Positions 1 through 11,400 of a DNA stretch of 64,000 nt are shown here, piece after piece. Positions within the stretch are counted from its first letter, which is position 1, and the number at the start of each line of letters is the position of its first letter. The notes below the pieces were generated by a model that was given only the letters and a program-made list of their open reading frames with translations, was not told the DNA's origin and made no database searches. This DNA comes from Hansfordia pulvinata. Lineage: Eukaryota; Ascomycota; Sordariomycetes; Xylariales. The stretch lies in contig BJKQ01000008.1 of the NCBI GenBank assembly GCA_006538405.1, positions 930,001 to 994,000 of the forward strand, in the 5' to 3' direction. The position numbers and the translations under genes are program-made.

Positions 1-1139
1 GTGGTGGTGGTGGTGGTGGTGGTGCTGGACGCGTGCCCCTTTCGAGTCGACGTGGACGTGTACGTCCGCGTCACCGTTGCTGTCGCCCTGGCTTTGCCCC
101 GGGATGTGTATGCCGTGGTGTACGTCGTGCCACTCGGGGTGTAGGTCGAGGTGTATTTGGCGGGCTTCGAGGTGTACGTGGACGTGTAAGTGTGGCCTCT
201 CGAGGTGTACGTGGACGTGGCTGTTCCGGCGTCCGAGGTGTAAGTCGTGGTGAACTTGGCCCCTTCCGAGGTGTACGTCCTGGTCGACGTCCTCGTCTCC
301 GTCACGGTGCTGAGGGTCGTGAATGTCGAGGTGAACTTTCCACCCTGCGACGTCTGGGTTCTGGTGGCCTTGACCGCGCTTCGCGTGGAGGATGGCTTGC
401 TCGCTGTCGCTGTCGCTGTCGCTGTCACCGTTTTCGTTTTGTCCTTGGTTTTGGTCTTGTCTTTGGTCTTGGTCTTGTCCTTCGTCTTGGTCTTCGTTTT
501 CGTCTTGGTCTTCGTGGCTGTGGCCGTCGCCGTCGCCGTCGCCGTCGCCGTGACGGTGGACGTCTCCGTCTCCAGGGCCGTGTACGTGGACGTAAGCGTA
601 CCGCGAGTGGGAGCATACGTCGACGTCCAGGTTTTGCCGTGCTTGGTGTGGGTCGATGTGAAGGCCCCGCTGCTGAAGGTGTACGTCCTCGTTCTGGTCC
701 TCGTCCTCGTTGCCGTCGCCGGATTCAGCGACGTAAAAGTCGACGTAAACGTCCTCGTGACGGCGCCGGCGCTGGTGTCAGAGTCGGTGCTGGTGCTGGT
801 GCTGGTGCTGGTAACAGTCACAGTGCTGGTGTCAGCGTCGGTGCTGGTTACTGTGGTAGTTGCGGTTGGGCTTGTGCATGTGCTGCTGCTGCTGCTGCTG
901 CTTCTGCTGTCACTGCTACTGGAGGTCCGAGTAGAAGAAGTCCCCGGCGTCCATCTTGAATAACCCCTCTCCGGGTCTCCGTGACCAGGCTTATGCCCCT
1001 TGTGGCCTCCCGAGTCTGAACCGAAAGGGGCGCCGTGGGGGGCGCCTCCTGGACCCATGCCGTGAGCACCTTGGAAGCCATGATGCCCTATTGCCATGAT
1101 GCTGGAGACCAAAAGGCCCAGCAAGTGTAGGGTTCTCAT
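1..1139 (-). CDS. Secreted Thr-rich tandem-repeat protein (3' end outside window)
   Basis: The frame from ATG at 1139 stays open to the window edge (379 codons, no stop), so the C-terminus is missing. It starts with a signal peptide of about 18 residues (MRTLHLLGLLVSSIMAIG), followed by a Gly/His-rich stretch (about residues 19-50), then a Ser run. Almost all of the rest is Thr: TSTST runs, an (AT)n block, a Lys/Thr block of repeated KTKTKDKTKTK units around residues 205-235, and imperfect TYTS-containing repeats towards the open end. The likely role is a heavily O-glycosylated cell-wall or extracellular-matrix protein; this is inferred from composition only. No catalytic domain is seen, and a GPI signal cannot be judged because the end is missing. 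The opposite strand is also open over this stretch, but it gives a Val-rich mirror of the Thr codons and has no signal peptide, so the minus strand is preferred. Confidence 0.72.
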   Translation of the reverse strand, partial: MRTLHLLGLLVSSIMAIGHHGFQGAHGMGPGGAPHGAPFGSDSGGHKGHKPGHGDPERGYSRWTPGTSSTRTSSSSDSRSSSSSSSTCTSPTATTTVTSTDADTSTVTVTSTSTSTSTDSDTSAGAVTRTFTSTFTSLNPATATRTRTRTRTYTFSSGAFTSTHTKHGKTWTSTYAPTRGTLTSTYTALETETSTVTATATATATATATKTKTKTKTKTKDKTKTKDKTKTKDKTKTVTATATATASKPSSTRSAVKATRTQTSQGGKFTSTFTTLSTVTETRTSTRTYTSEGAKFTTTYTSDAGTATSTYTSRGHTYTSTYTSKPAKYTSTYTPSGTTYTTAYTSRGKARATATVTRTYTSTSTRKGHASSTTTTTTT

Positions 1140-2826
1140 GATGGATTAAACGCGACAAGCGACGACAAGAGCTGTCAGAGGAGGACACTCCGAGTCAGTC
1201 AGGTGGCCGCCCCACCGGATCTCGACAACTGGTGTGAGGAAAGCAAGCCGGGGATGGTTATCGCATCATCCGGGGCTGGAGCAGAAAGGTGTGATGCCAG
1301 ATTGAGCAGCCGAGGGTAGGTCAAGAGAGCGTGTGATGGTGTAGAAGAGTAAGTACACATGGGAGAAGAGGAGGCAGCCTTCGGTCGATGGAAGCAGAAC
1401 CACCCGGGAGAGAGCAAGGCCGGATTCTCCTGGGCTGGTTTCCACGCAGGTGCTGGGTTTCCCGACAAGAGCCGGGGTCGACTTTGAAGAAGGGCCAGGG
1501 CCATCCTGGTTTGCTATCCTCAGTAGCACAGTCGCAGACGCAGCATGGTGCTGGATGACGACCTGTACACTCAAGCTCTATCCGGCCGTGTGCCTCACTG
1601 GTATCTGTAAGTTGTATAATCCACTTGATTGCCGCGGCTGGCGTGAGATACGAGACCACGTTGCTGATGAGCTCCAGAGTTTTACCAAAAAGTGACTACA
1701 CGAGAAGCTGTCAAGGTGTCACGGCAAGTCTTCCGAGAGGCAAATTGCTACACAACCCAGAGAGTGAGAGTGGTCAAGGTTCGACATGCTCGAGAATAAC
1801 GCAGAAGGCTAACCAGCTGACTTGGGTATCGCTCCAGCACGCCATGGTAGCAGCAGGCAACGCATCGTATGGCTTTCAACCGACAGTCTCCACAGGCACA
1901 GGCAGGCGAAGTTCACAAGACCCAGACCACTCAGAAGACTCCCAGCTTGACACCCTGCATCTACTTGGTAGGGGGCCCTCAACAGTCTACAATCTAGTGG
2001 ACAGCCATTTACGGGCAAGAAAGGTCGACGTCCACTGCCAGAGACCAAGGCATCCGGCCGTCACCTCTCAATATCTCGGTTGGATCCTCAATGGACAAGA
2101 CGAGCCTCTAGCAAGAAATCACCTTTGCACAGTCATCATGATGATCTCATCCTCGCGTACTCTCGCGAGTCGGACGTCGGATGTCGGGCTCAGAGTCTCC
2201 GACCCGGGGACGCGCAATCATGCGCGGCCTGCTCACAGACGCGCTTGCGCTGCAGTCGCCGGCTGCACGGCCGCAGCTTCGCTTCGGCAGCTCTCACCTG
2301 CTCCCGAAGAGCGCCCGTGAGCCCTGTTGTACAAGTAAGCTGTCTCGCTGGAAGACGGGCTTGAGTGGACGGCTGAGCTACCGTACCAAGCAATAGGCTG
2401 CGAGATTTTGCGTCTTGAGGAGAAAGCAGCGGGCCCCTGGTTGTTTATCTTGTTTATCTGCTCGGCGGACCGTGGGCGCAAGGGATGATTCAGGTGATAT
2501 CCTCAGAGAGGGTTGGAACGACAGGGCGCTGAACAACCGGCTTGATTCACGCATTAAAGCTACCGACATCATCCAAGGTGGGTTGCAGGGAACCGGTCGA
2601 GTCCCGGGTCTCGAAGAAGACAGTTGGACAAGAACGAGAGCCGGCGGGCAGAGGGCTGAGGATGGCGACAAATGCAGAAGGGAGCCGGTCATCCTCCTAA
2701 ACGAATTCTGTGATTATATTCGGTGAATAAAGCCCTATTTCGTAGCGGGGAGGAAAGTGTCCGCCGGGTGTGGTTGGGTGCGGAGGGCCTCGGAGCTTGG
2801 ACTTGTCAACATCCGGCTTGCGTCAA

Positions 2827-2843
2827 CACACACACACACACAC
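2827..2843. repeat. (CA)n microsatellite
   Basis: About eight uninterrupted CA dinucleotides. Confidence 0.9.
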
Positions 2844-3204
2844 CTGACGGAAGCTTATAATGGTGAAATACCTTGACTTGGGTACACACTCAGGTACCCT
2901 ATCCAGAGAGCACTAATACACAGCCCTTGACCCTTCCCCCGCTCATGTTAACTCTATAGAAGGTACCTGCTCGCCATGTTGAAGCGCCTCAGCCGACACG
3001 TACACTGACCGGTGGTTTTGCGCCGGGGAAGCCTGGTCAAGGTTCACACAAGCATGATGCCGGACCGGACCGCCTCTACCCGACTCTCGCCTTCGGGATG
3101 GCCCTCAAAGCTGTCGAGGCACACAAAAAGTTTCAAGGAGCCACGCGGCCTTGACAAAATTCATCTTGTGTGGCCCGAGTCTGAAGAGCGGAGGCATATA
3201 TATA

Positions 3205-3285
3205 TAACCCGGAACGGGCCGAGAAGGGAATGGAGCGAAACGGACCGAGACGGAACGCAACCGAACGGAACGAAACGGAGCACGT
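3205..3285 (+). repeat. Degenerate AACGGA/GAACGG direct repeats
   Basis: Units such as GGAACG, GAAACGG, GACCGAGACGG and GAACGGAACGAAACGG follow each other over about 80 bases, just after a TATATATATAA tract. The purine-rich array resembles an imperfect hexamer repeat. No function can be assigned. Confidence 0.6.
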
Positions 3286-3544
3286 CAGAGGTCGTCAGAT
3301 AAGACGACCAAATACAATAGGGAGTACAACTAGCGCTGTGAGGAATCGGACCGTAGGGACCTACATGTTATATCGAGCCTCCTCATCTACGTCCATCTTC
3401 TCCAACCCTCCCTAAATGAAATGGCAGACAAACCTCGCCTGAACGGAGGCAGCTGTCCAAGGCCGGCCCCCATCCCGGGGAACCTTGCCTCGTAGGTCTA
3501 GGTACCATCCCAACACCATCAGCATCAGCATCACCTCCTCATCA

Positions 3545-4247
3545 TCAGTCCTGCAGGCCCGTCACCTCGGTCCGCACGCAGCCCTCGGGCACGTGGCCCT
3601 GCCGTATGCCGAACTTGAGCGCGACGCGGCCCCCCTTGGCCCCGGCCGCCTCCCCGGGCGCGGGGCACAGCACCACGCGGTGGCCTCGACGCCCTCGGGG
3701 CTGCTGTCGAGCGCGGCGGCCAGCCGGCCCTCGCCCCCGAACTCGGTGCACTCGAACCCGTAGTGCGCCTGGAACCCGGGGTCGTCCGTCTCTGTCGTCG
3801 TCGTCGTCGTGTCGTTACTGCTGCTGCTGCTGCTGCCCTTCTGGTTTGGGGGCTGGTACATGGTGACAAACTGCCCGCCGTCGTCGTTCCCGAGGAGGTC
3901 CTCGTCGAGCGGCCGGAACCAGCTGACGCCCTTCTGGTAGTCATCGTCCGAGTCGCTCACTAGGTTGCCACCCCTGCCCCTGCTCCGGCTCCCGAGTCGG
4001 CGGCGACGTCGGTCAGGCGGAAGAAGGCGTAGTCGGTCGTGTTGGGCGACGCGTACACGGCGTCCCCGATGCGCAGCGGGCTGATGATGTCGCGCGAGTC
4101 GGCGTAGAAGGTGAAGCTCGTGTACGGGTCAAAGTCGGGGCACTCGTTGGGCTTCTTCTCCTCCCGACTGTCGCCGTCGGCGGCAGCCGCTGCGGCGCCG
4201 TAGGCCGCGAGGGCGGCCGCGCCGGCGAGGGCGAGGCTCTTCTTCAT
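3545..4247 (-). CDS. Small secreted protein of unknown family, two single-base frame breaks
   Basis: ATG at 4247 begins a clear signal peptide (MKKSLALAGAAALAAYGAAA, cleavage probably near residue 23). The mature part starts acidic/basic, then has a region containing FDPYTSFTFYADSRD, then an Asp-rich segment with GVSWFRPLDEDLLG. A Ser/Thr run and a final segment containing VPEGCVRTEVTGLQD end at TGA 3545-3547. The reading is split over three frames: the first closes at TAG 3960-3962, the second carries on without a gap from about 3965, and the third takes over near 3690-3720. Adding one base at each break gives 235 whole codons (234 residues). I see no splice sites at the breaks, so these are single-base deletions, either assembly errors or early decay. 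The family is not recognised. The product is predicted to be extracellular or in the secretory pathway. Confidence 0.6.
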
Positions 4248-4250
4248 GAC

Positions 4251-4302
4251 GGTGGTGGTGGTAGTGGTGGTGGTGGTGGTGGTGGTGGTGGTGGTGGTAG
4301 TG
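4251..4302. repeat. (GGT)n / (ACC)n trinucleotide repeat
   Basis: About 17 GGT units, interrupted by single TAG/TAGT changes, lie four bases upstream of the minus-strand start codon at 4247. They would read as CCA/ACC repeats in the 5' untranslated leader of that gene. Confidence 0.9.
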
Positions 4303-6238
4303 ACTACTCGCGGTGGTGATGGCGATGGTGGTGGTGGTGTAATGCTGGCCGTCCCACCGGTACTGGTTTTGCCAAGCAGACACTACCTAGAGACAGGTCC
4401 AAGGGGAAAAGAGCCACGCGTGCACTGATTGTGATAATGTCGTGAGGGTAAGGCGGGAAGAGGATGGGAGGGAGGGTCGGTCGTGGGGTACTATTCGTAG
4501 AAAAGGCTTCGCTAGCTCAATCGCGTCGGGAGGGCGGGCGGGAATGATAAATGGCGATGTTGTTATGCGTCCTTTTAGCCTGTCTTGCGCCTCGCCTCGG
4601 TTCGTCTCGCCTTGCTTGGTGCTCACCGTGCTCTCCCCGGATAACCGGGGCCCCTCTGTCGCCCGCGCGCCCGATCTGCAGATCACCCACTCTCTCACTC
4701 TCCGTCCACTCGTCTCGTCTCCACCCGTAGCGCCTCGTGCCTGTCCGTGTCCCCGCTGCCGTCATCGACGGCGCTTTTCTGGGGGACGAGGGCCACACGG
4801 GCCACTGGCGAAAGCCTCCCGCCTGCGGGTCTGTCTGTCTGTATCACCGAGCCGGCAAGCCCTCATGACGGGCCCTTATTGGCTAAAGGGAGGATACGAG
4901 GCTACCCTCGTCACTCTATCCCGTACCGTGAGCCTGGCCGACCCGTGCCACGAGCTTTATTTCCAACACAGCCAGGTTTCTCGTAGCCCTCATCGCAGCC
5001 TAACGCAATCCAGGCAGTGACTGACAAAGGCTCGACCCTACGCTGTAGAGAAGGCGAGGCCTCACTGAAAACGTGTCTGTACGAGTGGTCTAACCCTTGA
5101 AATTCAAAAGACGGGTTTGGCTTGCTGGCCCTTCCCACAAGTTGCTGATATGGTTTGGTACGGTGCGCGCAACGCCAGAAGCACATACCTCCCAGATGCC
5201 GTCCCGCCGCTGCCTCTCTTCCTGCTCGACCTGCAGCGTTGGCCGTCATCGACACACACAATGGGCCCACCCATTGCGCCCAGAGGCGTCCGCCTTGCCA
5301 TGTCATTTGCTCCCCACGCGCGCCTCCTGGCGCGGAACAAAGAGCGCGGCCCTGGGGTCTTCCGCCTTTGTTGGGGCGGGGAAACGCATCACGATGCCGA
5401 ACTTCCGTGGCCAGCACCAAGCACAATCTTCACATTCACGTCACGCAAGGCATGCCAGGAGAGCGCAAGGTCCAGGTTTCAGATATCTCGTTATACTACT
5501 GACGTGTCCCTGGATGCGGCTATGAACCCGGGTGCAGATGTCTCCTTGCTGGCGGCTGAGTGGGCCAACAAATCACCGCCAGAGGAACAAATGCACTTTT
5601 TCCCATTTGATATCCTCGGCTATGCGACCGAGCACAGCTCGTTAGAGCTGCGCACAATCCAGTCTGTAATGCCAGCCCCATGCTGTCATCGTCCCATGAA
5701 ACATGGAGCGACCCTTCACTGTGTCGCATATCATCAGTGTGGAAGCCCATGGTTCTCGAGATGTCGTTGGGCGGCAATCAAGTGGCGCAACGCCGCTTAA
5801 AGAGGCAGCCCAGCAGCCCGCAGTGATGGCGCGCCCCTGGTGTCCAAAGCCGTAAGCCGAAGAAAAACCGCAGGGGAATTATGCATTAATAAAAACCCGA
5901 GTCCTTGAGCCGGTTATATATACGCTTGGAAATGAAGAATCGAGTGGCCGAATATCGCAATGGCTCGTCTTTGCAACGACCGTGTCAACAATGTAGGTCG
6001 CGTGCTGCTTCGTTTGCCCAGCACGCCAAAGAGCGCAAACTTCCCGAGGCCGTAATGCATGAACCGGAACGCCTTTGCCAATTGATGCACCGAAATCAAA
6101 CGTGGGTGAAATGCAAATCAAGTGCCGAAACTCGAAACTATGCAGACAAGGACTTTTGGGGCGGTCATGGATATTCGTCGTCGCCCGTCGCAGCCGATCC
6201 TTGTGGGCCGGGTGACCAAATGAACCAAACGCGTTCGA
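4303..6238. other. Intergenic region, no gene recognised
   Basis: Promoter side of the minus-strand secreted-protein gene and 3' side of the PP1-subunit gene. Open frames here (for example 5117-5800 plus) have Cys/Arg/Pro-rich random-like translations on several overlapping frames and no splice logic. No RNA gene or repeat stands out. Confidence 0.5.
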
Positions 6239-8708
6239 TCATCCTTTGATTGCTAGACGTGTAAGTATTTAGGCGGACCAGTCTCAGGTGGTGGTGGGTA
6301 GGCTTACTGGCAAAAGGGGCGAACCCCGTCATTGGTGTCGGTGAAGTCGAGGAGCTCTTGGATAGCCCCGAGGTGGTTGACATAGTGGCTGACATGGAGG
6401 GATGCTGCAGAGGCGACTCTACTGGAGAAGCACCGATAGCAGACATCTGGCCATTTTGGAAATAGGGGTTCAGGTTCTGGCGCAGCGACTGGTGAATCGA
6501 GTAGTGCAAAGCGCCACGATGAGACCGGTCCGTCATATTGGGGCTGCCGGCTACGCTCGAGTCGTTGCTGTTCGAGATAGGCGTAAAGGGGTCCTCGGAG
6601 CCATCGTACCGTCCAGCAGTCAGTGTGCCATCCTTCAGCTGCGGGCTCGACTGCTTCGAGCCGTTGAACTGCGGACGGGATGCGTGTTAGTGGGCAGGCT
6701 ATTAAAGGTGCAGGGTTGGCCCGAAGTGTGATGGTTGATGAACCGATGGGTCCCCGGTGGTACGTACAAAGCAGTATTTGTTGAGGATCTCCTCGTAGGA
6801 AGAGGACCGGATGTTGACCGCAGAGGGCGAATCGGTTCCCGGGACCGGGGAGGCAGAAGGCTCGAGTTTGGCCTGGACCTGAGGGCGAGGCGAGGAGAAT
6901 CCAGTTTCGGGGACGGCAGCCACAGTACGAGGGACCTCAGCAGCCGGGGCCAGACTGAAAGCGGGCTTCTTGTTCGGCTTCATGTACAGTGCCTCTTTTT
7001 CGGGGCGACGCTGTGCCTCCTTGGCTGCACTCAAAGAGGCCCCAAAGTCGTAACGGTTGGCAAAGGCTTGGCCGCTCGGGGTTGCCACCTTGTTGGCCAG
7101 GTTGTCCGTGGGCAGTGCCAGGCTAGACTTGCTGCTCTTAAGCCGCAACGAGCTAGGCCTTGACTCGCCCAGGACCTCGTGGAGAGGCTGATCGAGGTCC
7201 GCCAACTTGGCGTCATTGCCAAAATCGTCCAAAGCACCAACAGGCATAGATCTGGGACGGGGATGGTATGGGTTCGACGGTTGCTGCGAGGAAGGGCGCC
7301 CATCGACCTGGCGGGGTCTCTCGGAGCACGCTTGGCGGGCCGAGGGGCCTTCTTGGTGAAGTCGACCTGGAAGTTCACACCATCATTGTTGTCCCAGTAG
7401 TCGGTGCCGTTGACGGTGTATCGCACGCAGAAGAAGAGCGTTCTGGATTCGAAGTTGGACAAGTCGGACAATTTGAGTGTAAACTGGAACCTGTCGTATC
7501 CGGATTCCTGAGGGGGGTTGCTAGCAGTGTGGCTATACTCGGCGGCGATTTCAGAAGTAGTCTTCCAATAGTCGTAAGTGAAACGGCAAAGGACATTCTT
7601 CTGAAACGCTAGGTTGGCCACCGAAACCATGCCAACCAACGACTTCTGGTCGCTTGACAGCCAGACCCTCTCAACACGAACCGGCAGAGCTTTGCGGATC
7701 GGGTTGTCCGCCGGAAAGTTGGGCAAAACGATGTCCAGGCCTGGCGAGGCATCGCTGGCGGTGCCAAAGGGGTATTCTGTGTCACTTTCGTAGTTCTCAT
7801 TGGGCGAAGAAGTAGCGCTGACAGCAAGAGGCCGGTCTACCTGCAAGAAGTGCCTGACATGCTCGAGATGCGAGTCAAAATGGACTGCCTTGGAGAAGGT
7901 GGGAGTCCCAGGCATGCTCGAGGGACGTCGGTGAGATGCTGCCCGCAGCGCTGGCCTCACGAGCTCACCAGACTTTTTTCGCACCATGACGGGCTTAGTA
8001 AGGGCTCGTCATCTTGTTCCTCGCTGTCATCTGAGACGGCGACAGAGTGATCGGCCGACTTCGACACAAAGATGCGGGGCTCGGTGGCCGATCGATGGTG
8101 GGTTGACTTGCGGGCGGCGATGGTGGTGATCGGCGGCAATGTAGCCGTTGTGCTTGGTTTGGGAGGTTCTGTCGCAGACAACTCGTTGAGTTGTGAGGGC
8201 AGTACGAGCAGGTCACCCGGCTGCGCTGATGACCGATCAGGCGAAGGGGACCTGTGTTGGGGCAGAGTGCTTATAGCTTCCTTCAATTCCTTCAGGTTCT
8301 CGATTTGCCGGCCGCGGTCGGCATGTTCCGGCACCCCTTCGTCCTCGCTGGCAGAGTCGGGGGTGATATGATGGCTCCGGGAGGCATGTTTCGCGAGGCG
8401 GTGACGGGAGGAGGTGACTGTCGGATGGGGCCCGTGTGCGCGGCCAGCATTCCCTTGAGATCGTCAGACGTCCCCGGGGGCGTTATCTCTGGGCTGGAGC
8501 CATTTGTGACAGAGTTGACGGGAAGAGAGAAAGACACGGCCGAGGGAGTGCGCCGGTGCTTTGCCGCGTAGGAGGCTGATCGAGGCAGCGTAGGTCTGGG
8601 GGAGCACGACCCGGGGCCCGTCACAGTGAAGGAGGACCTCCGGGTGGCATCCGGGGAGGCCGGCGCAGAGCAGGAGGGGGATCGGTTGGTAGGCGGTGTG
8701 TAAGGCAT
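6239..8708 (-). CDS. Gac1/Pig-like glycogen-targeting regulatory subunit of protein phosphatase 1 (CBM21), three frame breaks
   Basis: Family function: brings PP1 catalytic subunit to glycogen/glycogen synthase through an RVxF motif and a CBM21 domain. Seen here: start MPYTPPTNRSP at 8708; RVxF-type KAVHF at about residues 274-278 (7891-7877); CBM21 at about residues 345-455, with VANLAFQKNVLCRFTYDYW and YWDNNDGVNFQVDF; and a Ser/Pro-rich tail containing SYEEILNKYCF. Introns: 6669-6767 (GTACGT, branch CTAAC) and 6253-6307 (GTAAGC, acceptor CTAG), ending in ATIKG-stop at 6241. If the second intron is retained, the frame ends at 6165 instead. One base is missing at each of about 8359-8363 (C run), 7991-8007 and 7271-7279; with three bases added, the exons total 773 whole codons (772 residues). 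The breaks fall in linkers, outside the CBM21 core. The frame is also open upstream to 9224, but the family-like MPYTPP start is preferred. Confidence 0.82.
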
Positions 8709-11400
8709 CCCAGCCGATTCGGACAGCTGCTGCAAGACAACTTGGCGGCAGCTCGAATCAAACGTTGAGGACAAGTTGGGATTGATGGTCAAGGTAAGGC
8801 TGTTTTTCCTAGGAGTTGACCGAACTCTCTGTCGGGGCCAGCAAGGCAAGATGGTGCCCCAGAGCTCAGTCCAAGAGACCTGGCTTGCTTCCGAGGTGGT
8901 GGTTGCAGACGCAGGAATAGTAGGAGCTGCCTGGACACTATATGGTGATTGCGGTGGTGATGGAGGCAACTGCGCTGACGGCGAAGGCGCTGTTATAGAG
9001 CAGCTGCCAGCGTCACAAGGCCCTGCGAAGAAAGAACGTTCGGTTAGCATTTTGAATTGCGTTCTGGATGCAGCCTCAATCGTGATAGCAAGTCCGCCGG
9101 TTGAAGCTGGTGCAAATTCCCCCTCTCTCATGCCTCGCCTCGCTGTCCATATCCGACGACGACCCTGGCTCGGGAAGAAAGCTATCGCGGCAGGGGTTTG
9201 CGGCAAGGCCGCCAGACTTATCAAGTCGGCCGCAAGTAGAAAAGTCAGGGTCCTGGCATGGAAGCCAACGAACTCTTTTCTGCGCTTCCACGCAACGAGG
9301 CACCAGGTGAGACACTGCCCACAGCTCGAAGCTTGTGCGAGAGATTGCCGGTGTTGTTTGCGTCACAGTAGGCCCAAGCATTCCTCGTCGATTGGCATTC
9401 TGTCCGTCAGGCCTTGGCTAGTCCTCTTGCTGATAAGAGCCTCCATCCCATCACATCTTTTACCGGAGTCGCACCAACGTTCTCTGCTCACACGTCCAGG
9501 GGAGAGCACAGGGTATTTTTGCAAAGCGCAGGATGACGAGGAGCCCTTGCAAGAAAGAAACAAAGAAAGAAATCGTCACTCACCAATCAGCTGACCTTCT
9601 CTCGACGAGTGAAGGCGGGGCGGTACAGGGAAATGTCTCGGGTTCTTTTTCCAAAACTCTGCTCTGGGCTAATTCTGGAAAGGCGACTGGCAAGCTGCGG
9701 CAAAGGCAATATTCCAGCAACTTTGCGAGCTTGCAGCACCTTTCTGAAGCGACTCTCGATGGAGACGGAGATGATCCGAGTCTGTGTCCTCAATCTGCAT
9801 GCAGCGTGCCCGACAGTTAGTCACAGATCTGATTGGTGGCGCATAGCGGCTGCCAGCGGTTGACAGTGTGAATGAGCAGGCAGCGAAACGCAAAAAGAGG
9901 GTTTATAGCACATGTGACAGATCAAACCCTGCATATACCAGCAGAGTGGGTAGGGCGAATTAGGGTTCGAATGCACGGCTGGGGGAGATGCCGGAGATAG
10001 GCATTCGAGAATGCAGTTCTGGTATGCCGGCAAGGTTTGCCGGGCAGACCCACGCTGGCAGTGCCGTATCTGACGACAAAAACTTCTGGGTGGGTAGAAT
10101 ACTGGCTGCTGGCTGATTGTTGGGGAGAAGAAATTGATAGAGTAACACGGAGCAGGAAAACAGGGCGTTTTGAACCCGGCAGAGAAACTCGGGCTTGGAC
10201 GTGAATAAAGGCAGACCAGTCGGCAAGGGGAAGTGACGGCGGAGGCTGGCAATACGTAAGGCAAGGTAGAGAGGGCCCAGTGTCACCGAGAAATGCAAGA
10301 CAAGCGGCATAGCAGGATGGTTGTCTCTGGGGCAAACGACAATTGCGAAACAATACAAGGCAAGAGGGCCGATTTCCCTAGGAGAATAAAAGCGTGCCGT
10401 GTTGCCAGGTATAACAATGGCAGGAGGCATGGAAAAGTGGTCGAATGTCTTAACGCCGGGGCCTCCCTTATCTCGCGCTCCCTTGAGCCGCGATGATTTG
10501 AGGATAGTTGTGCAGCCACGTGAAGGGGGAAGAGGCGAGAGGCAGGCCGTGTCGAGGCATGGCAAAGGACGGGGGGGTATCCTGTCGGCTGGGACTGGTG
10601 GACGACTCGTCAACTCACCCTTGATCGAAGACTCATGAAATGGTGCTGGCACGAGGTCCAACACAGCAAATCATGAGAAGGTCGGCGCGAACTTAATCGG
10701 CAGTAGAAGAAGCAGGAGCCGTCGTGTGACTGCTGCTGTGGAGGGCGTCGGCGTTGGCGGACGGGACGCGGATGGCAGTCGTGTCGTGTCGTCGGGAAAA
10801 GACGAGGGACACGGACTGGAAAGGGGCCGGGCGTCGGTGGCGGCGGCGGCGGCTGTGGTGGTAGATGTGAAGCCTAGTAGTGGAACAGGCCTTCAAGCAT
10901 CGCGAGCCTCGTCCTGCGAGAGGTGGGATGGAGAGGAGGACGGAATGGTCTCGTTGGACTGACAGACGGAGGAGGGAAAAGGGAAGCTCGAAGGGGGACG
11001 GCGGGTGGAGATTGGCCAGTACATCTACTACCTGCTGGGACGTGTAGGCCGGGGGCGTGGCCTGGAGGTGCGCCGGGTCTCTGCCCAGGAGTGGGTGCGG
11101 CGCATGTAAGTAATCGAGTCGCCCCCGCCGTGGCTCCCCATGCTCTCCATTCCACATACACCCCCTACGCCGCGGTACCACGGTTCCCCGTGGGCTGGGC
11201 CGGGGCCAGGTTAGGGGCCAGATTAGGGCCGTGGGCGGGCAGATAGCGCCGCCCGCTACAGCCTGCGAGCCCGCCTAACGTGCGACCCTACCGGCGCTGG
11301 TACGAGCTGGTCTGGCACCAGCCCGGCCCGGTGGACACACGGTGATTTTCCCAATCCCACTCACCCACTCTGCGCCGGACCTACGTCCTGAATTTGATCG
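8709..11400. other. Upstream region of the PP1-subunit gene, probably long 5' leader
   Basis: No independent gene is recognised. Minus-strand open frames at 9960-10664 and 10693-11181 have no domain, signal peptide or coherent splicing, and could be upstream ORFs or introns of a long leader. A leader is inferred only from position and from the minus-strand pyrimidine-rich stretches near 10.8-11.0 kb. Confidence 0.35.

Larger units (their letters stand above)
1140..3544. other. Intergenic region, no gene recognised
   Basis: This lies upstream of the Thr-rich gene and downstream of the next minus-strand gene. Short open frames occur on both strands, but none has a plausible start, splice pattern or recognisable protein. 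It holds a CA microsatellite near 2827-2843, a TATATATATAA tract near 3196, and a run of degenerate AACGGA-like units. Confidence 0.6.

Noticed and set aside
247..963. Val/Leu-rich plus-strand open frame at the left edge
   Set aside because: It is the mirror of the Thr-codon repeats on the minus strand; the minus strand has the signal peptide.
7260..8010. Programmed frameshifting in the PP1-subunit gene
   Set aside because: No slippery heptamer or downstream structure at the breaks, and the same one-base pattern occurs in unrelated genes of the window.
9960..10664. Minus-strand 234-codon frame upstream of the PP1 subunit
   Set aside because: No recognisable protein; more likely part of a leader or intergenic DNA.
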